Source: Caulobacter sp. FWC26 (lineage in GTDB: Bacteria > Pseudomonadota > Alphaproteobacteria > Caulobacterales > Caulobacteraceae). Taken from it: a stretch of DNA of 64,000 nt. Every line of letters starts with the position of its first letter. Position 1 is the first letter of the stretch. Shown piece after piece: positions 8,401 through 16,440 of the stretch. The position numbers and the translations under genes were made by a program. The notes under the pieces are model-generated. The model was not told the origin of the DNA and made no database searches. It saw only the letters and a list, made by a program, of their open reading frames with translations. The stretch is taken from positions 3,946,001-4,010,000 of the forward strand of contig NZ_CP033875.1 of assembly GCF_002742645.2 (NCBI RefSeq), given 5' to 3'.

Positions 8401-10266
8401 CTAGACGGTGAAGACCCCCTCGCCCGGGGCCTTGGCGTAGAGTGCTTCCACCCGATCGGCGCGGCGCTCCAGCACGCAGCGCTGGTTGACGTAGCCCTTG
8501 TCGGTGATCTCGCCCGCGTCGATCGACGGCGGCTCGGTCAGCAGGGTGAAGCGGGCCACCCGCCGCGAGGAACCGCCCGCGCCCGCGTTGAACGCCGCCA
8601 GCCGGTCCTTGAGGATCGCCACCAGCTTTTCCAGCGGCGTCCCCGGCCCCGGATCGGCCACCAGCGCCGCCAGTCCAGTCGGCGAGGGCCACAGCATCGC
8701 GCCGATGAACGCCTTGTCCTGACCAGTGATCACCGCGTCGTGGATGTAGGGACTGCAGGCGGCCACCAGGTCGGGGCGCAATACCCCGACGCTGACCCAG
8801 GTGCCGCTGTCGAGCTTGAAGTCCTCGGTCACCCGGCCGTCGAAGACCAGCCCCTTGGCCGGGTCCTCCGGATCGACGAACCGCGCTGCGTCGCCCAGCT
8901 TGTAGAAGCCCTCTTCGTCGAAGGCGGCCGCCGTGCGTTCGGGATCCTTGTGATAGCCGGCCGCCACGGTCGGGCCCTTGACCCGGACCTCGTACTTCGA
9001 ACCGCTGGGCGCCAGTTTCAGCTGGATTCCCGGCAGCGGCAGGCCGACCAGCCCGACCCGCTCGGTGATCCAGTGGGTGACGGTGATGCCTTGGGTCTCG
9101 GTCGCGCCGTACATGGTGGTCAGCGGGATGCGATGCCCGGTCTCGGCGACGGCCAGGGCCTGGATCCGCTCATAGACGTCATTGCTCAGCGTCGCGCCGC
9201 CATAGCCCATGTAGCGCAGGTTCTTGAAGAATGAGCGCCGCAGCGCCGGGTCGTTCTCCATCGCCTCGGCCAGCATCGAAAAGGCGATCGGGGCCGAGCC
9301 GAACACGATCGGCGAGACCTCGTAGAGGTTCTTGATCGTCGTCTCGAACATCCCCGGCAGCGGCTTGCCCTCGTCGATATGCAAGGTGCCGCCGCCCCAG
9401 ATCACGGCGTTGAAGCCGATATTGCCCGCCGAGATATGGCTCCAGGGCATCCATTCCAGGCTCTGGGGAACTTCGTCGGTGGGAACATCGGTGCGCAGGC
9501 CCTCCTGGCCGGCGATCACGCCCGCCATCATGCCGTGGGTTTGGGGCACGGCCTTGGGCAGGCCCGTGGAGCCCGAGGTGAACAGATACTTGGCCACCGT
9601 CTCGGGACCGACGGTCTCGCGGGCCGTGGCCACCGCCGCCGTCGGGACAGTCCCGGCGACCTCGGAAAAGGCGATCGCCCCCTCGCCTGCGCCATCAGCG
9701 GTGATCACCGCAAGGCTGGGATCCAGCGCTTTCAGCGTCGCCAGGGCGCCGGCGAACATCGCCCCGCTCTGGGCGAAGACGACGCGCGGCGCCACCTTCT
9801 CAAAGCAGTGCTTGAGCTTGGCGTGGTCGGTCGAAATCAGGCTGTAGGCCGGACTGATCGGCGCAGCGGGCACGCCAGCCGTATAGGCGCCCAGCGTCGT
9901 CAGGGCGTGCTCGATCGAATTGCCCGACAGGATCATGACGCTGTCATGGGAGCCGAGTTTCTGATCGATCAGCCATTGGGCGATCCCTTCGACCGCCCGC
10001 AACGCCTCGCCATAGGTGACGCCGCGCCAGGGGCCGTGGTTGGGTTCGCGCTGTTTCAGGTAGGGCCGATCGGGATGCTCGGCGGCCTTGGCGGCAATCA
10101 GGTGAGCGATCGAGCGCGGGCCCTCGCCGGGCGCATGGTTGGAGGTGATGACGATCGAGCCGTCCGGTCGGCGCTCGACCGACACCTCGGGGCCTTTCAT
10201 GGCCAACGGCTTGAACGGAGCTGTGGAGACGTCGCGTGGAGGCGACGCGCCATCGGGCGGCGTCAT
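8401..10266 (-). CDS. fcs: Feruloyl-CoA synthase (adenylate-forming ligase)
   Basis: 621 residues, the usual length for bacterial feruloyl-CoA synthases that activate hydroxycinnamic acids with ATP and CoA. AMP-binding motifs are visible: LFTSGSTGLPKAVPQTH (P-loop-like A3), YGATETQGITVTHW (A5), YKLGDAARFVDPEDP (A7) and FKLDSGTWVSVG, the last being typical of this subfamily in place of the standard DR-IK motif. SHISAGNIGFN and GGGTLHIDEGKP are also subfamily-like. AGGGAG precedes the ATG. No hydratase-lyase or vanillate gene is adjacent, so the substrate is inferred from family. A second member of the subfamily is encoded at 29695-31599. Confidence 0.85.
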   Translation of the reverse strand: MTPPDGASPPRDVSTAPFKPLAMKGPEVSVERRPDGSIVITSNHAPGEGPRSIAHLIAAKAAEHPDRPYLKQREPNHGPWRGVTYGEALRAVEGIAQWLIDQKLGSHDSVMILSGNSIEHALTTLGAYTAGVPAAPISPAYSLISTDHAKLKHCFEKVAPRVVFAQSGAMFAGALATLKALDPSLAVITADGAGEGAIAFSEVAGTVPTAAVATARETVGPETVAKYLFTSGSTGLPKAVPQTHGMMAGVIAGQEGLRTDVPTDEVPQSLEWMPWSHISAGNIGFNAVIWGGGTLHIDEGKPLPGMFETTIKNLYEVSPIVFGSAPIAFSMLAEAMENDPALRRSFFKNLRYMGYGGATLSNDVYERIQALAVAETGHRIPLTTMYGATETQGITVTHWITERVGLVGLPLPGIQLKLAPSGSKYEVRVKGPTVAAGYHKDPERTAAAFDEEGFYKLGDAARFVDPEDPAKGLVFDGRVTEDFKLDSGTWVSVGVLRPDLVAACSPYIHDAVITGQDKAFIGAMLWPSPTGLAALVADPGPGTPLEKLVAILKDRLAAFNAGAGGSSRRVARFTLLTEPPSIDAGEITDKGYVNQRCVLERRADRVEALYAKAPGEGVFTV

Positions 10267-10356
10267 GGTCTCACTCCCTAAGTTATCGTTGTTCTGTTGG
10301 GAGGGACGTTAACTGAACCCCGCCGCTCGGCAAGGTTGATGTTGAGAAACCGCCCT

Positions 10357-10569
10357 TCAGGCGCGCGGTCGTCGCCGCGCTGCGCGGGCTGCGGCCTCGG
10401 CCGCAGTGACCTGGGCGGCGAAGGTCGCGAGGTCGACGCCGAACCGCTCGCCGCAGTCACAGTCGATAACCGGCAGCATCCGCACCGCCGCGATGCGGGC
10501 CGGCGCCTGACCGCCGCAGCGCGGGCAGGTGAAGTGCAGTTCAACGCTACCCACGTCCACGCCAGCCAT
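10357..10569 (-). CDS. Small zinc-ribbon-like protein, 70 aa
   Basis: The chosen start gives MAGVDVGSVELHFTCPRCGG, with one CPRC knuckle and then a CDCG pair at about residues 36-39, a layout that could bind one zinc ion. The C-terminus is Ala/Arg-rich (AARAARRRPRA) and probably basic and helical. Longer upstream codons in the same frame overlap the neighbouring region and lack a recognisable start. It lies between the feruloyl-CoA synthase gene and a methyltransferase gene on the same strand. Function unknown; nucleic-acid binding is only a guess from the zinc knuckle and basic tail. Confidence 0.6.
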   Translation of the reverse strand: MAGVDVGSVELHFTCPRCGGQAPARIAAVRMLPVIDCDCGERFGVDLATFAAQVTAAEAAARAARRRPRA

Positions 10570-10675
10570 CTTGCTCGCTCGCGATTGCGTCTCCGACTCA
10601 GAGGAGACCACGAGAACGATGACAGTCGCCACCCAGGCTGCGCCATGCGGCGCTTTGTCCGAGGGGGCGCGGCGA

Positions 10676-12208
10676 TCACGCGATACCGAGGCCTCGCCAA
10701 CAGGGCAGCACGGTGTCCGCAAAGCCGACGGCCTGGCTGTGCAGCGCCGCCATCGCCGCCTCGCCGCCCACCGGCGCGCCGTCAACCACAAGAGCCTGAC
10801 CCTGCTGCGCCAGCAGATTGGCGGCGAAACCGGCCCACTCCCGCGGACCACCGCCTTCCTGCATGGCCAGCCAGAACATCTGGTGGAAGCGCGAGGCGCT
10901 GACCGAGCCGCCGGTCGCCGGCGCGGCCAGAAAGCCCAGATCGCTCGCCTCGGCCGCGCGGCGCGCCAGCTCGCGGTTCAGGCTGCGGGCGGTTCCCATC
11001 GCGCGGACCGTCGTCTCCGCCGATTGGGCCGGCTGCACCGCGCCCTGGCTCATCAAGAGGATCAGCGCCGTGGTCAGCTGTGGCAGGGTCGAGCCCGGCG
11101 GCAGCGCGGCCTCCAGGTCGCCGATCGTGCGGGGCTGGCCGTCGGCCAGGAGATCGCGGATCGCTTCGTGGGCCGGACCGCCCATGACCATCTCGGCATA
11201 GGTCCCGCGCGCCTTGTCGGGCCACTCCGCCGCCGGACGGGCCAGGGCCACGCGCTGGTCGCGGATCGCCCGGCGCTGGTCGGCGGCGGCCAGCATCGAG
11301 GCCCCGCGCAGCCAGTAGTCGCGGCGAAACTGCGCCTGCACCGCAAAGTCGCGGAAGGTCTCGCGCAGCGACGGATCGGGCACCTCGCGCAGGAAGCCGA
11401 TCATGTCGGGCGACAGATTCAGCTCGTCCACATGGTCGGAGGCATAGGCCGAGGCGGCGAACGACAGCTTTGCCGAGGACAGCCGCGCCTCGACCTCGGC
11501 GAACCACATCGGCACCCAGTCGCGGTTCATGTATTCGTGGACCAGATAGGCGCGGTCCTGGCGCATCACCGCTTCCAGGCGATCAATCACCCCCGAATTG
11601 ATCCGCGAATAGACCGGGTCCAGGGCGAAGAACCGCTGCATGGTCGACAGGGCCGCGTCGAGGTTGGCGGCGGGGCCCAGGCCCGGCGCGCCCAGGGTCT
11701 CGGCGTGGCGCTTCATCAGGTGGCGCAGCGGCCCGGCCACCGCCCAGCCCGGCTGGGTGTTGTAGGAGATATAGACCAGGCCCCCGGGCTTCAGCCGCCG
11801 GCGCAGGAAGGCGACGATCTTGTCGCGGGCGGCGTCGTTGACCCAGCTCCACACCCCGTGCAGCGCCACGAAGTCGAACTCCGGCAGGCCCGGCCGCCCG
11901 GCGAACTCGTCGAAGGCGTCGTCGAAGAAGTTGGCCCGCGCGCCGCTGGCGGCCACCAGGTCGCGGGCGAAGACCGCCTGGGCCGGAGCGAAGTCGCAGC
12001 CCCACCATTCGATGTCGGGCTGGGTGGCCGCGTGCACCGCCGCCGAACAGCCCTGACCGAAGCCCAGCTCGCAGGCCGTCTCGATCTTGGGCGCCCGGAA
12101 GCCCTTGGTCAGCAGCGGCAGGGCCGCCCGCACCGGGTTCAGCTCGGGATAGCAGCCATAGGTGTAGCCGGTCTCGACCACATAGCCGGCGCTCCAGTCC
12201 TCGTTCAT
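10676..12208 (-). CDS. SAM-dependent methyltransferase with regulatory domain
   Basis: 510 residues from ATG 12208, which is preceded by GGGGGAG at good spacing. The N-terminal third is a class I methyltransferase: ACELGFGQGCSAAVHAA is the SAM-binding glycine loop, followed by WWGCDFAP, DFVALHGVWSWV and LKPGGLVYISYNTQPGW. The middle and C-terminal parts (about residues 200-510) match the methyltransferase regulatory domain architecture (PF10119-like), rich in helices and ending in a winged-helix-like region. The substrate is unknown. Upstream on the same strand is a 700-bp gene-free stretch with a candidate structured RNA, which could be a long 5' leader. Confidence 0.8.
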   Translation of the reverse strand: MNEDWSAGYVVETGYTYGCYPELNPVRAALPLLTKGFRAPKIETACELGFGQGCSAAVHAATQPDIEWWGCDFAPAQAVFARDLVAASGARANFFDDAFDEFAGRPGLPEFDFVALHGVWSWVNDAARDKIVAFLRRRLKPGGLVYISYNTQPGWAVAGPLRHLMKRHAETLGAPGLGPAANLDAALSTMQRFFALDPVYSRINSGVIDRLEAVMRQDRAYLVHEYMNRDWVPMWFAEVEARLSSAKLSFAASAYASDHVDELNLSPDMIGFLREVPDPSLRETFRDFAVQAQFRRDYWLRGASMLAAADQRRAIRDQRVALARPAAEWPDKARGTYAEMVMGGPAHEAIRDLLADGQPRTIGDLEAALPPGSTLPQLTTALILLMSQGAVQPAQSAETTVRAMGTARSLNRELARRAAEASDLGFLAAPATGGSVSASRFHQMFWLAMQEGGGPREWAGFAANLLAQQGQALVVDGAPVGGEAAMAALHSQAVGFADTVLPCWRGLGIA

Positions 12209-12282
12209 GCGTGCTCCCCCGAGTCGTGCCCGAACGGTGGGCCGGGCCAGCGGCGGCGGCAAGGGGCGGCCGCGTTGTTTCT

Positions 12283-12400
12283 CCCTTCCCCTCGATGGGG
12301 AAGGGCCGGGGATGGGGTGACTGCTGAGGTAGCGGCGGTGCGCGGCATTTGACGCTGTGTTCACCCCACCCCTACCCCTCCCCATCCGCCAACGGAGGGG
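12283..12400. repeat. Palindromic intergenic repeats upstream of methyltransferase
   Basis: CCCTTCCCC (12283-12291) pairs perfectly with GGGGAAGGG (12297-12305) over a 5-nt loop. A second stem pairs CCCCTCC (12375-12381) with GGAGGGG (12394-12400). Both belong to the pyrimidine/purine-rich hairpin style seen repeatedly between genes in this window (for example 12888, 13351, 40337, 59993). They are not coding and lack T tracts. Confidence 0.6.
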
Positions 12401-12410
12401 ACGTGTTTCA

Positions 12411-12830
12411 TCGGCTTCACGCGATCACTCGCTGAAGGTCTGGAAAGGGACGCGGAGCGCCGGACATTCGTCCGGAGTTCTGTTGTGTTGTTACCGTTTC
12501 GACGAAGCCGACGCTCCGCGCGATCGTTATCCGCCAGCGTCCCGGGAAGGTGGCCCTGTTCGGGCCTTGTCGGGACCCGGGCGCTTCCGTTTCCGGCAGC
12601 GCCCGGTGATCGAAGAGGGACGAACCCTTTCCCTCGACCACGCCGACGGCGGGCGGGCCTGACCAGCATCAGGTCCCCGGACCGTTCGAGTATCCCCCTC
12701 GAACCTGTCCCCGCTCGACCGCCCCCCGCCGCCACGATGGTCGCTGGCCATGCGCCCTTTCCTCGCGACGAGGTGAGACCAGTATGGGGCGGGTCTCAAC
12801 GCCGGGGACAAGTCTGGGCGTAAAAGTGAG
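12411..12830. ncRNA. Candidate structured RNA, strand unresolved
   Basis: About 420 nt with no credible gene contains a dense series of perfect stems. They are 12451-12459/12512-12520 (9 bp) enclosing 12460-12465/12470-12475; 12539-12544/12571-12576 enclosing 12552-12556/12562-12566; 12577-12585/12598-12606 (9 bp); 12615-12620/12630-12635; 12658-12662/12669-12673; 12684-12690/12698-12704 (7 bp); 12774-12780/12792-12798 (7 bp); and a long-range 12706-12713/12803-12810 (8 bp) that encloses several others. The third stem is capped by GAAA when read on the minus strand. G-U extensions favour different strands for different stems. I do not recognise RNase P, tmRNA, SRP or 6S signatures. Confidence 0.5.
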
Positions 12831-12887
12831 AAGCAATTGATTTCGTTAACTTCCACCCCGCCAATTCCGAGCGTTCATCGCGCCCAA

Positions 12888-12947
12888 TTCCCTCTCCCAG
12901 AGGGAGAGGGTGGCCGCGAAGCGGTCGGGAGAGGGGTTTCAAAGCCC
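12888..12947. repeat. 60-bp intergenic repeat, copy 1
   Basis: This 60-bp element is identical, base for base, to 13351-13410. It contains CCTCTCCC/GGGAGAGG palindromic arms followed by GGCCGCGAAGCGGTC, itself palindromic around CGCGAAGCG. The 3' end of the DUF559 gene (stop at 12939-12941) lies inside it. Confidence 0.9.
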
Positions 12948-13286
12948 CGGCCGTGCGCGCCGCAGCGCCGCGAGAATGTCGTCGGCGGTCCCGCCGGGAT
13001 CGGCCAGCACCCGCGTGTTGTGAAACCGCAAGACGGCGTAGCCGAACCGCTCCAGAGCCTCAGTACGGCGGGCGTCGTAATCCTCGCGCCCCTCATGCGC
13101 CGCGCCGTCCAGCTCGACGATCAGCCGGGCCTGTTCACAGACAAAGTCGGCGAAATAGCCGCCGATGGGAACCTGTCGCCTGAACTTGAACCCGCCCAGC
13201 CGGTGCGCCCGGACCAGTCCCCATAGGATCTTCTCGGCCAGGGTCTGGGATTGTCGCAGGCGACGGGCGGTGGCGGTGGCGTCCAT
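12939..13286 (-). CDS. DUF559 (Vsr-like) endonuclease domain protein
   Basis: 115 residues. The sequence shows the DUF559 core: LAEKILWGLVRAHRLGG, FKFRRQVPIGGYFADFVC, and LIVELDGAAHEGREDYDARR with the acidic Asp/Glu and His of a PD-(D/E)XK/Vsr-like nuclease fold. It ends at LRRARPGL. Proteins of this size stand alone in many alphaproteobacteria and their role is unknown. The gene is bracketed by two identical 60-bp repeats, and its last two codons and stop are supplied by one of them. No clear Shine-Dalgarno precedes the ATG. Confidence 0.8.
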   Translation of the reverse strand: MDATATARRLRQSQTLAEKILWGLVRAHRLGGFKFRRQVPIGGYFADFVCEQARLIVELDGAAHEGREDYDARRTEALERFGYAVLRFHNTRVLADPGGTADDILAALRRARPGL

Positions 13287-13350
13287 GGCGAGAGCATGAG
13301 CTCAACCCTTGGGCGCACTCAACAAGAGGAATCAGTGTTTTCGTGTCGCG

Positions 13351-13410
13351 TTCCCTCTCCCAGAGGGAGAGGGTGGCCGCGAAGCGGTCGGGAGAGGGGT
13401 TTCAAAGCCC
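13351..13410. repeat. 60-bp intergenic repeat, copy 2
   Basis: A direct-orientation identical copy of 12888-12947, lying just upstream of the DUF559 start. Diverged relatives with the same CCTCTCCC...GGGAGAGG core occur at 13428, 13533 and 40337. Identity of the pair over all 60 bases implies recent duplication or gene conversion. Confidence 0.9.
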
Positions 13411-13657
13411 TGCCGGCCCACAGTGATCCCTCTCCGGGCGGGAGAGGGCGGGGCCCGTCCCGACGAAAGTCGGGATGGGAGGGAGAGGGATTACAACGCC
13501 CTGCCGGCGCTCCGGCGGACGGCTTACCCCCTCTCCCCGGCCCTCTCCCCATGGGAGAGGGTGTGCGCGAGCCTTGACGGACCTGGTCAGTCCGGCACGC
13601 TGCTGCCTCCAAGAGATGTAAGGTTGGGTCCGACTGCGTCCCGCTCGCGTCACCTAG
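13411..13657. repeat. Cluster of diverged palindromic repeats
   Basis: No gene is seen in this stretch. It holds a CCCTCTCC/GGAGAGGG palindrome from 13428, a TCCCGA (13458-13463) with TCGGGA (13470-13475) hairpin, another CTCTCCCC/GGGAGAGG pair around 13533-13560, and GTCACC (13649-13654) with GGTGAC (13666-13671), which overlaps the end of the DUF2971 gene. Tandem packing of related elements marks this as a repeat-rich junction between native DNA and the AT-rich gene that follows. Confidence 0.7.
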
Positions 13658-14635
13658 TCAGGTTTGGTGACGTAGGGGTATCTTCGAAAGTCTAATCCTA
13701 GAAGCAGGGTCTTCGACGTTAGCCGCCCTTAACACCTCAACGAAAGCGCCGTACACGGCGGGCAAATCCTCCGTAGGACCAATGATCACGCGGTGGATTA
13801 AACTCGGTATATCAGCTCCTACAAGCCCATTGGCCGGGTCATCTCTCAAAGGTATTACCTGAACTATTTGCGGTATACCGCGAACAACTTTCACCTCCGG
13901 GCGAATGACTGGAGATGGCTCCATATTTGGAGAGTAGATAACCCTCCACTCCCTTTCTTCCTTGAACGCTGGATGCTTCGTAGAAAGAACTGAAAATCTC
14001 AGCATCTGGAATATATTCTCGCGGAGCGATTCCTCATTTAAGAGCTTTATATTATCGAATTCTTCCTCGAGAGATTTATATATACTCTCCAGTCTGATTA
14101 TATATTCTTCTGTGCCGCCATAGAACACAGGCACGGAATAGGCCGCCAGTTCGTTAGTTTCTGCAGAAAATGGTGTGGAATTCAGCACCAATGCTACGCC
14201 ACTTCTACCGCCGTATGCTCGCCACATGGAAAGTCGGCCATAATCATCCTCGCCCGGAGGGTGCTCCGAAACACAAGTCAAGTACGTGCCGTAGAGAAAT
14301 TCGTTTTTCCAAGACTCAAAAAGCTTCGCCGCAGCTTCACACGTCCCAGGGTGAATGGAGTCTATTTTCTGCCTAAAATTCACTCCCACATCCGAATGCC
14401 AGGCACCCACGATGCAAGATATTCCATGCTCGACTTCCGAAAAGTCGTTCATAGTTTTCGCATTTCTCATCCAAATCTCTTTATTTTGGATGATGCTAAT
14501 CGCAACCTCGGCCGAGGTATAATGAACAAACCTTCCGCCAGAATTGCTTAGAGAAAGCAATTTCTCTCCAGCATCAGAGAAAAATACTTTCTCAACTGCA
14601 TTTTCTAATGCACGCCGATCAATCTCATTTTCCAT
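13658..14635 (-). CDS. DUF2971 family protein, probably acquired
   Basis: 325 residues with the DUF2971 pattern: FVHYTSAEVAISII near residue 36, WMRNAKTMNDFSEVEHG near 55, YLTCVSEHPPGEDDYGRLSM with WRAYGG near 130, GVALVL, and KEEREWRVIY near 225. The biochemical role is not established. The family is often reported beside defence and mobile genes. The region is strikingly AT-rich compared with all its neighbours and uses codons such as ATA, TTA and AGA that are rare elsewhere in the window, a strong sign of recent transfer. It stands alone, with a repeat cluster downstream and an aldehyde dehydrogenase terminator upstream. No signal or membrane segments. Confidence 0.8.
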   Translation of the reverse strand: MENEIDRRALENAVEKVFFSDAGEKLLSLSNSGGRFVHYTSAEVAISIIQNKEIWMRNAKTMNDFSEVEHGISCIVGAWHSDVGVNFRQKIDSIHPGTCEAAAKLFESWKNEFLYGTYLTCVSEHPPGEDDYGRLSMWRAYGGRSGVALVLNSTPFSAETNELAAYSVPVFYGGTEEYIIRLESIYKSLEEEFDNIKLLNEESLRENIFQMLRFSVLSTKHPAFKEEREWRVIYSPNMEPSPVIRPEVKVVRGIPQIVQVIPLRDDPANGLVGADIPSLIHRVIIGPTEDLPAVYGAFVEVLRAANVEDPASRIRLSKIPLRHQT

Positions 14636-14686
14636 ATTTGGAATTTAACGCCCGAATCTGTGCGAGCGGAAGATTCTTCAGCAAAC

Positions 14687-14714
14687 AAAAAAGGCGGAGC
14701 CTCTCGGCCCCGCC
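14687..14714 (-). terminator. Intrinsic terminator of the aldehyde dehydrogenase gene
   Basis: Read on the minus strand, GGCGGGGCC pairs with the GGCTCCGCC region (a strong GC stem with a short GAGA-containing loop) and runs into six Ts (14692-14687). It lies about 34 bp beyond the dehydrogenase stop codon. Confidence 0.8.
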
Positions 14715-14747
14715 CTCTCCGTCTAGCTCAGTAGAAGCCGAAGCCCC

Positions 14748-16187
14748 CTACTCCGCCGCCACCTTCGCCGAGTAGCCGAGGATCGCCTTGGTCTCCAGGA
14801 ACTCGCCGAACGCGTGGTCGCCCCACTCGCGGCCGTTGCCGCTCATCTTGTAGCCGCCGAACGGGGCCATCAGGTCGGGGCTGGCGCCGTTGAGGTTGAC
14901 CTGGCCGGCGCGCAGTTGGCTGGCCACCTTGCGGACCGCGTCCTGGTCGCCGCCCGAGACATAGGCCGCCAGGCCGTATTCGGTGTCGTTGCCGACCGTG
15001 ACGGCTTCATCGACCGTGTCGTAGCCCAGGATCGAGACGACCGGGCCGAAGATCTCTTCCTTGGCGATGGTCATGTCGTTGGTGACGTTGGCGAAGACGG
15101 TGGGCTTCACGTAATAGCCCTTGTCCAGTCCCTCCGGACGGCCCACGCCGCCGGTGACCAGGGTGGCGCCCTCGTCGATGCCTTTCTGGATCAGGCCCTG
15201 GATCTTGTTCCACTGGGTCTCGGAGACCACCGGGCCCATCTTGTGGTTGCCGTTCGGGTCGCCGACCGTGTGCGCCTCGGCGGCGGCCTTGGCGATGGCG
15301 ATGACCTCGTCCATGCGCTGGCCGGGCACCAGCATCCGCGTCGGAGCGTTGCACGACTGGCCCGAGTTCAGCATCACCGAGGCGACGCCGCCGGCGACGG
15401 CCTTCTGGAAGTCGGCGTCGTCGAGGATGATGTTGGGGCTCTTGCCGCCCAGCTCCTGGTGGACGCGCTTGACGGTGGGGGCGGCGTTCTTGGCCACCTC
15501 GATGCCCGCGCGGGTCGAGCCGGTGAACGAGACCATGTCGACTTCCGGATGGGTGGACATCGCCGCGCCGACCGTGGGGCCGTCACCGTTCACAAGGTTG
15601 AACACCCCGGCCGGAACGCCGGCGGCGTGCAGGATCTCGGTCCAGATATAGCCGCTGAACGGGGCGATTTCCGAGGGCTTCAGCACCATGGTGCAGCCGG
15701 TGGCGATGGCCGGGCCGACCTTGCAGGCGATCTGGTTCACCGGCCAGTTCCACGGCGTGATGAAGGCGCAGACGCCGATCGGCTCCTTGACGATGCGGGT
15801 CGTGCCGCGGTCTTCCTCGAACTTGTAATTCTTGAGCACGGCGGCGGCGGTCTGGACGTGGCCGATGCCCATGGCGGCCTGGGCGCGCTGGGCCAGCCAG
15901 GCGGGGGCGCCCATCTCCTCGGTGATCGCCTTGGCCATGTCCTCGAAGCGCTTCTGGTACTCGGCGATGATGCGCTCGAGAATGTCGATGCGCTCTTCGC
16001 GGCTGGTCTGGCTGAAGCTGGCGAAGGCCTTGCGGGCGGCGCGGACGGCCTTGTCGACGTCGGCTTCCGAGCCCATCGAGATGACGCCGCAAACCTCTTC
16101 GGTGGCCGGGTTGATGACGTCCAGCGTCTTGGGCTGGGCCGGGTCGACCCAGGCGCCGTCGATATAGAATTTCGTGTACTCGCGCAT
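14748..16187 (-). CDS. NAD(P)-dependent aldehyde dehydrogenase
   Basis: 479 residues from an ATG preceded by AGGAG at ideal spacing; the longer upstream frame is not family-like. The order of ALDH motifs is intact: ITPWNWPVNQIACKVGPAIA, the Rossmann SFTGSTRAG, ELGGKSPNIILDDAD with the general-base Glu, and NSGQSCNAPTRMLVP with the catalytic Cys at about residue 291. EEIFGPVVSILGY and PFGGYKMSGNGREWG follow. It oxidises an aldehyde to the acid; the substrate is not evident. It is a single-gene unit with its own terminator. A large palindromic repeat lies about 125 bp upstream. Confidence 0.92.
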   Translation of the reverse strand: MREYTKFYIDGAWVDPAQPKTLDVINPATEEVCGVISMGSEADVDKAVRAARKAFASFSQTSREERIDILERIIAEYQKRFEDMAKAITEEMGAPAWLAQRAQAAMGIGHVQTAAAVLKNYKFEEDRGTTRIVKEPIGVCAFITPWNWPVNQIACKVGPAIATGCTMVLKPSEIAPFSGYIWTEILHAAGVPAGVFNLVNGDGPTVGAAMSTHPEVDMVSFTGSTRAGIEVAKNAAPTVKRVHQELGGKSPNIILDDADFQKAVAGGVASVMLNSGQSCNAPTRMLVPGQRMDEVIAIAKAAAEAHTVGDPNGNHKMGPVVSETQWNKIQGLIQKGIDEGATLVTGGVGRPEGLDKGYYVKPTVFANVTNDMTIAKEEIFGPVVSILGYDTVDEAVTVGNDTEYGLAAYVSGGDQDAVRKVASQLRAGQVNLNGASPDLMAPFGGYKMSGNGREWGDHAFGEFLETKAILGYSAKVAAE

Positions 16188-16312
16188 GCCTTCGCTCCTG
16201 CCCTGTGGGTCCGCTCTTAGTTGGGAGACGCGGCGGACGGTTTCAAACAGCCATTTAATGTGATCGGCGTTCAGGTGGGAAGGGGCGCAGTTCGATCGAC
16301 GCTCTATAATTC

Positions 16313-16434
16313 GTGTCATCCCTGAAACGCCGCAGGCGTTATCCGGGACCCAGGGGATGCGTCAGCGCCGTGCAGGCCGCCCCTGGGTCCCGGCTCTGCC
16401 CCCGGCTTTCGCCGGGGTTCGGCCGGGATGACAT
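16313..16434. repeat. Long palindromic repeat family A, copy 1
   Basis: The element begins GTGTCATCCC, contains GGGACCCAGGGG and its mirror CCCCTGGGTCCC, and ends with CCGGGATGACAT, so the whole about 120-bp unit can fold on itself. Two further copies occur at 16941-17055 and 29494-29600. All are intergenic. This copy carries an extra inner CCCCGGC/GCCGGGG hairpin. Confidence 0.88.
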
Positions 16435-16440
16435 GAAGGG

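Noticed and set aside
12411..12830. RNase P RNA, tmRNA or SRP RNA
   Set aside because: GAGGAAAG occurs on the minus strand and GGATAACG is also present, but the other conserved RNase P blocks (for example the GGTGAAAGGGTG and AGAGCAAACCG-like parts) are absent. There is no AANDN-type tag frame and no SRP loop GGTCAGG...GGAAGGAAGCAGCC.
12527..12856. Long open frames on both strands through the 12.4-12.85 kb block
   Set aside because: They have no ribosome sites, Arg/Pro/Gly-biased sequences typical of noncoding GC-rich DNA, and overlap the nested stems. No family resemblance.
13649..13671. Attachment-site repeats flanking the DUF2971 gene
   Set aside because: GTCACC/GGTGAC here is a hairpin only; no matching direct repeat was found on the far side near 14640-14747, so integration by a site-specific recombinase is unsupported.
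14814..16220. 468-aa plus-strand frame opposite the aldehyde dehydrogenase
   Set aside because: Antisense shadow rich in Gly, Asp and His; all ALDH motifs are in the minus frame.
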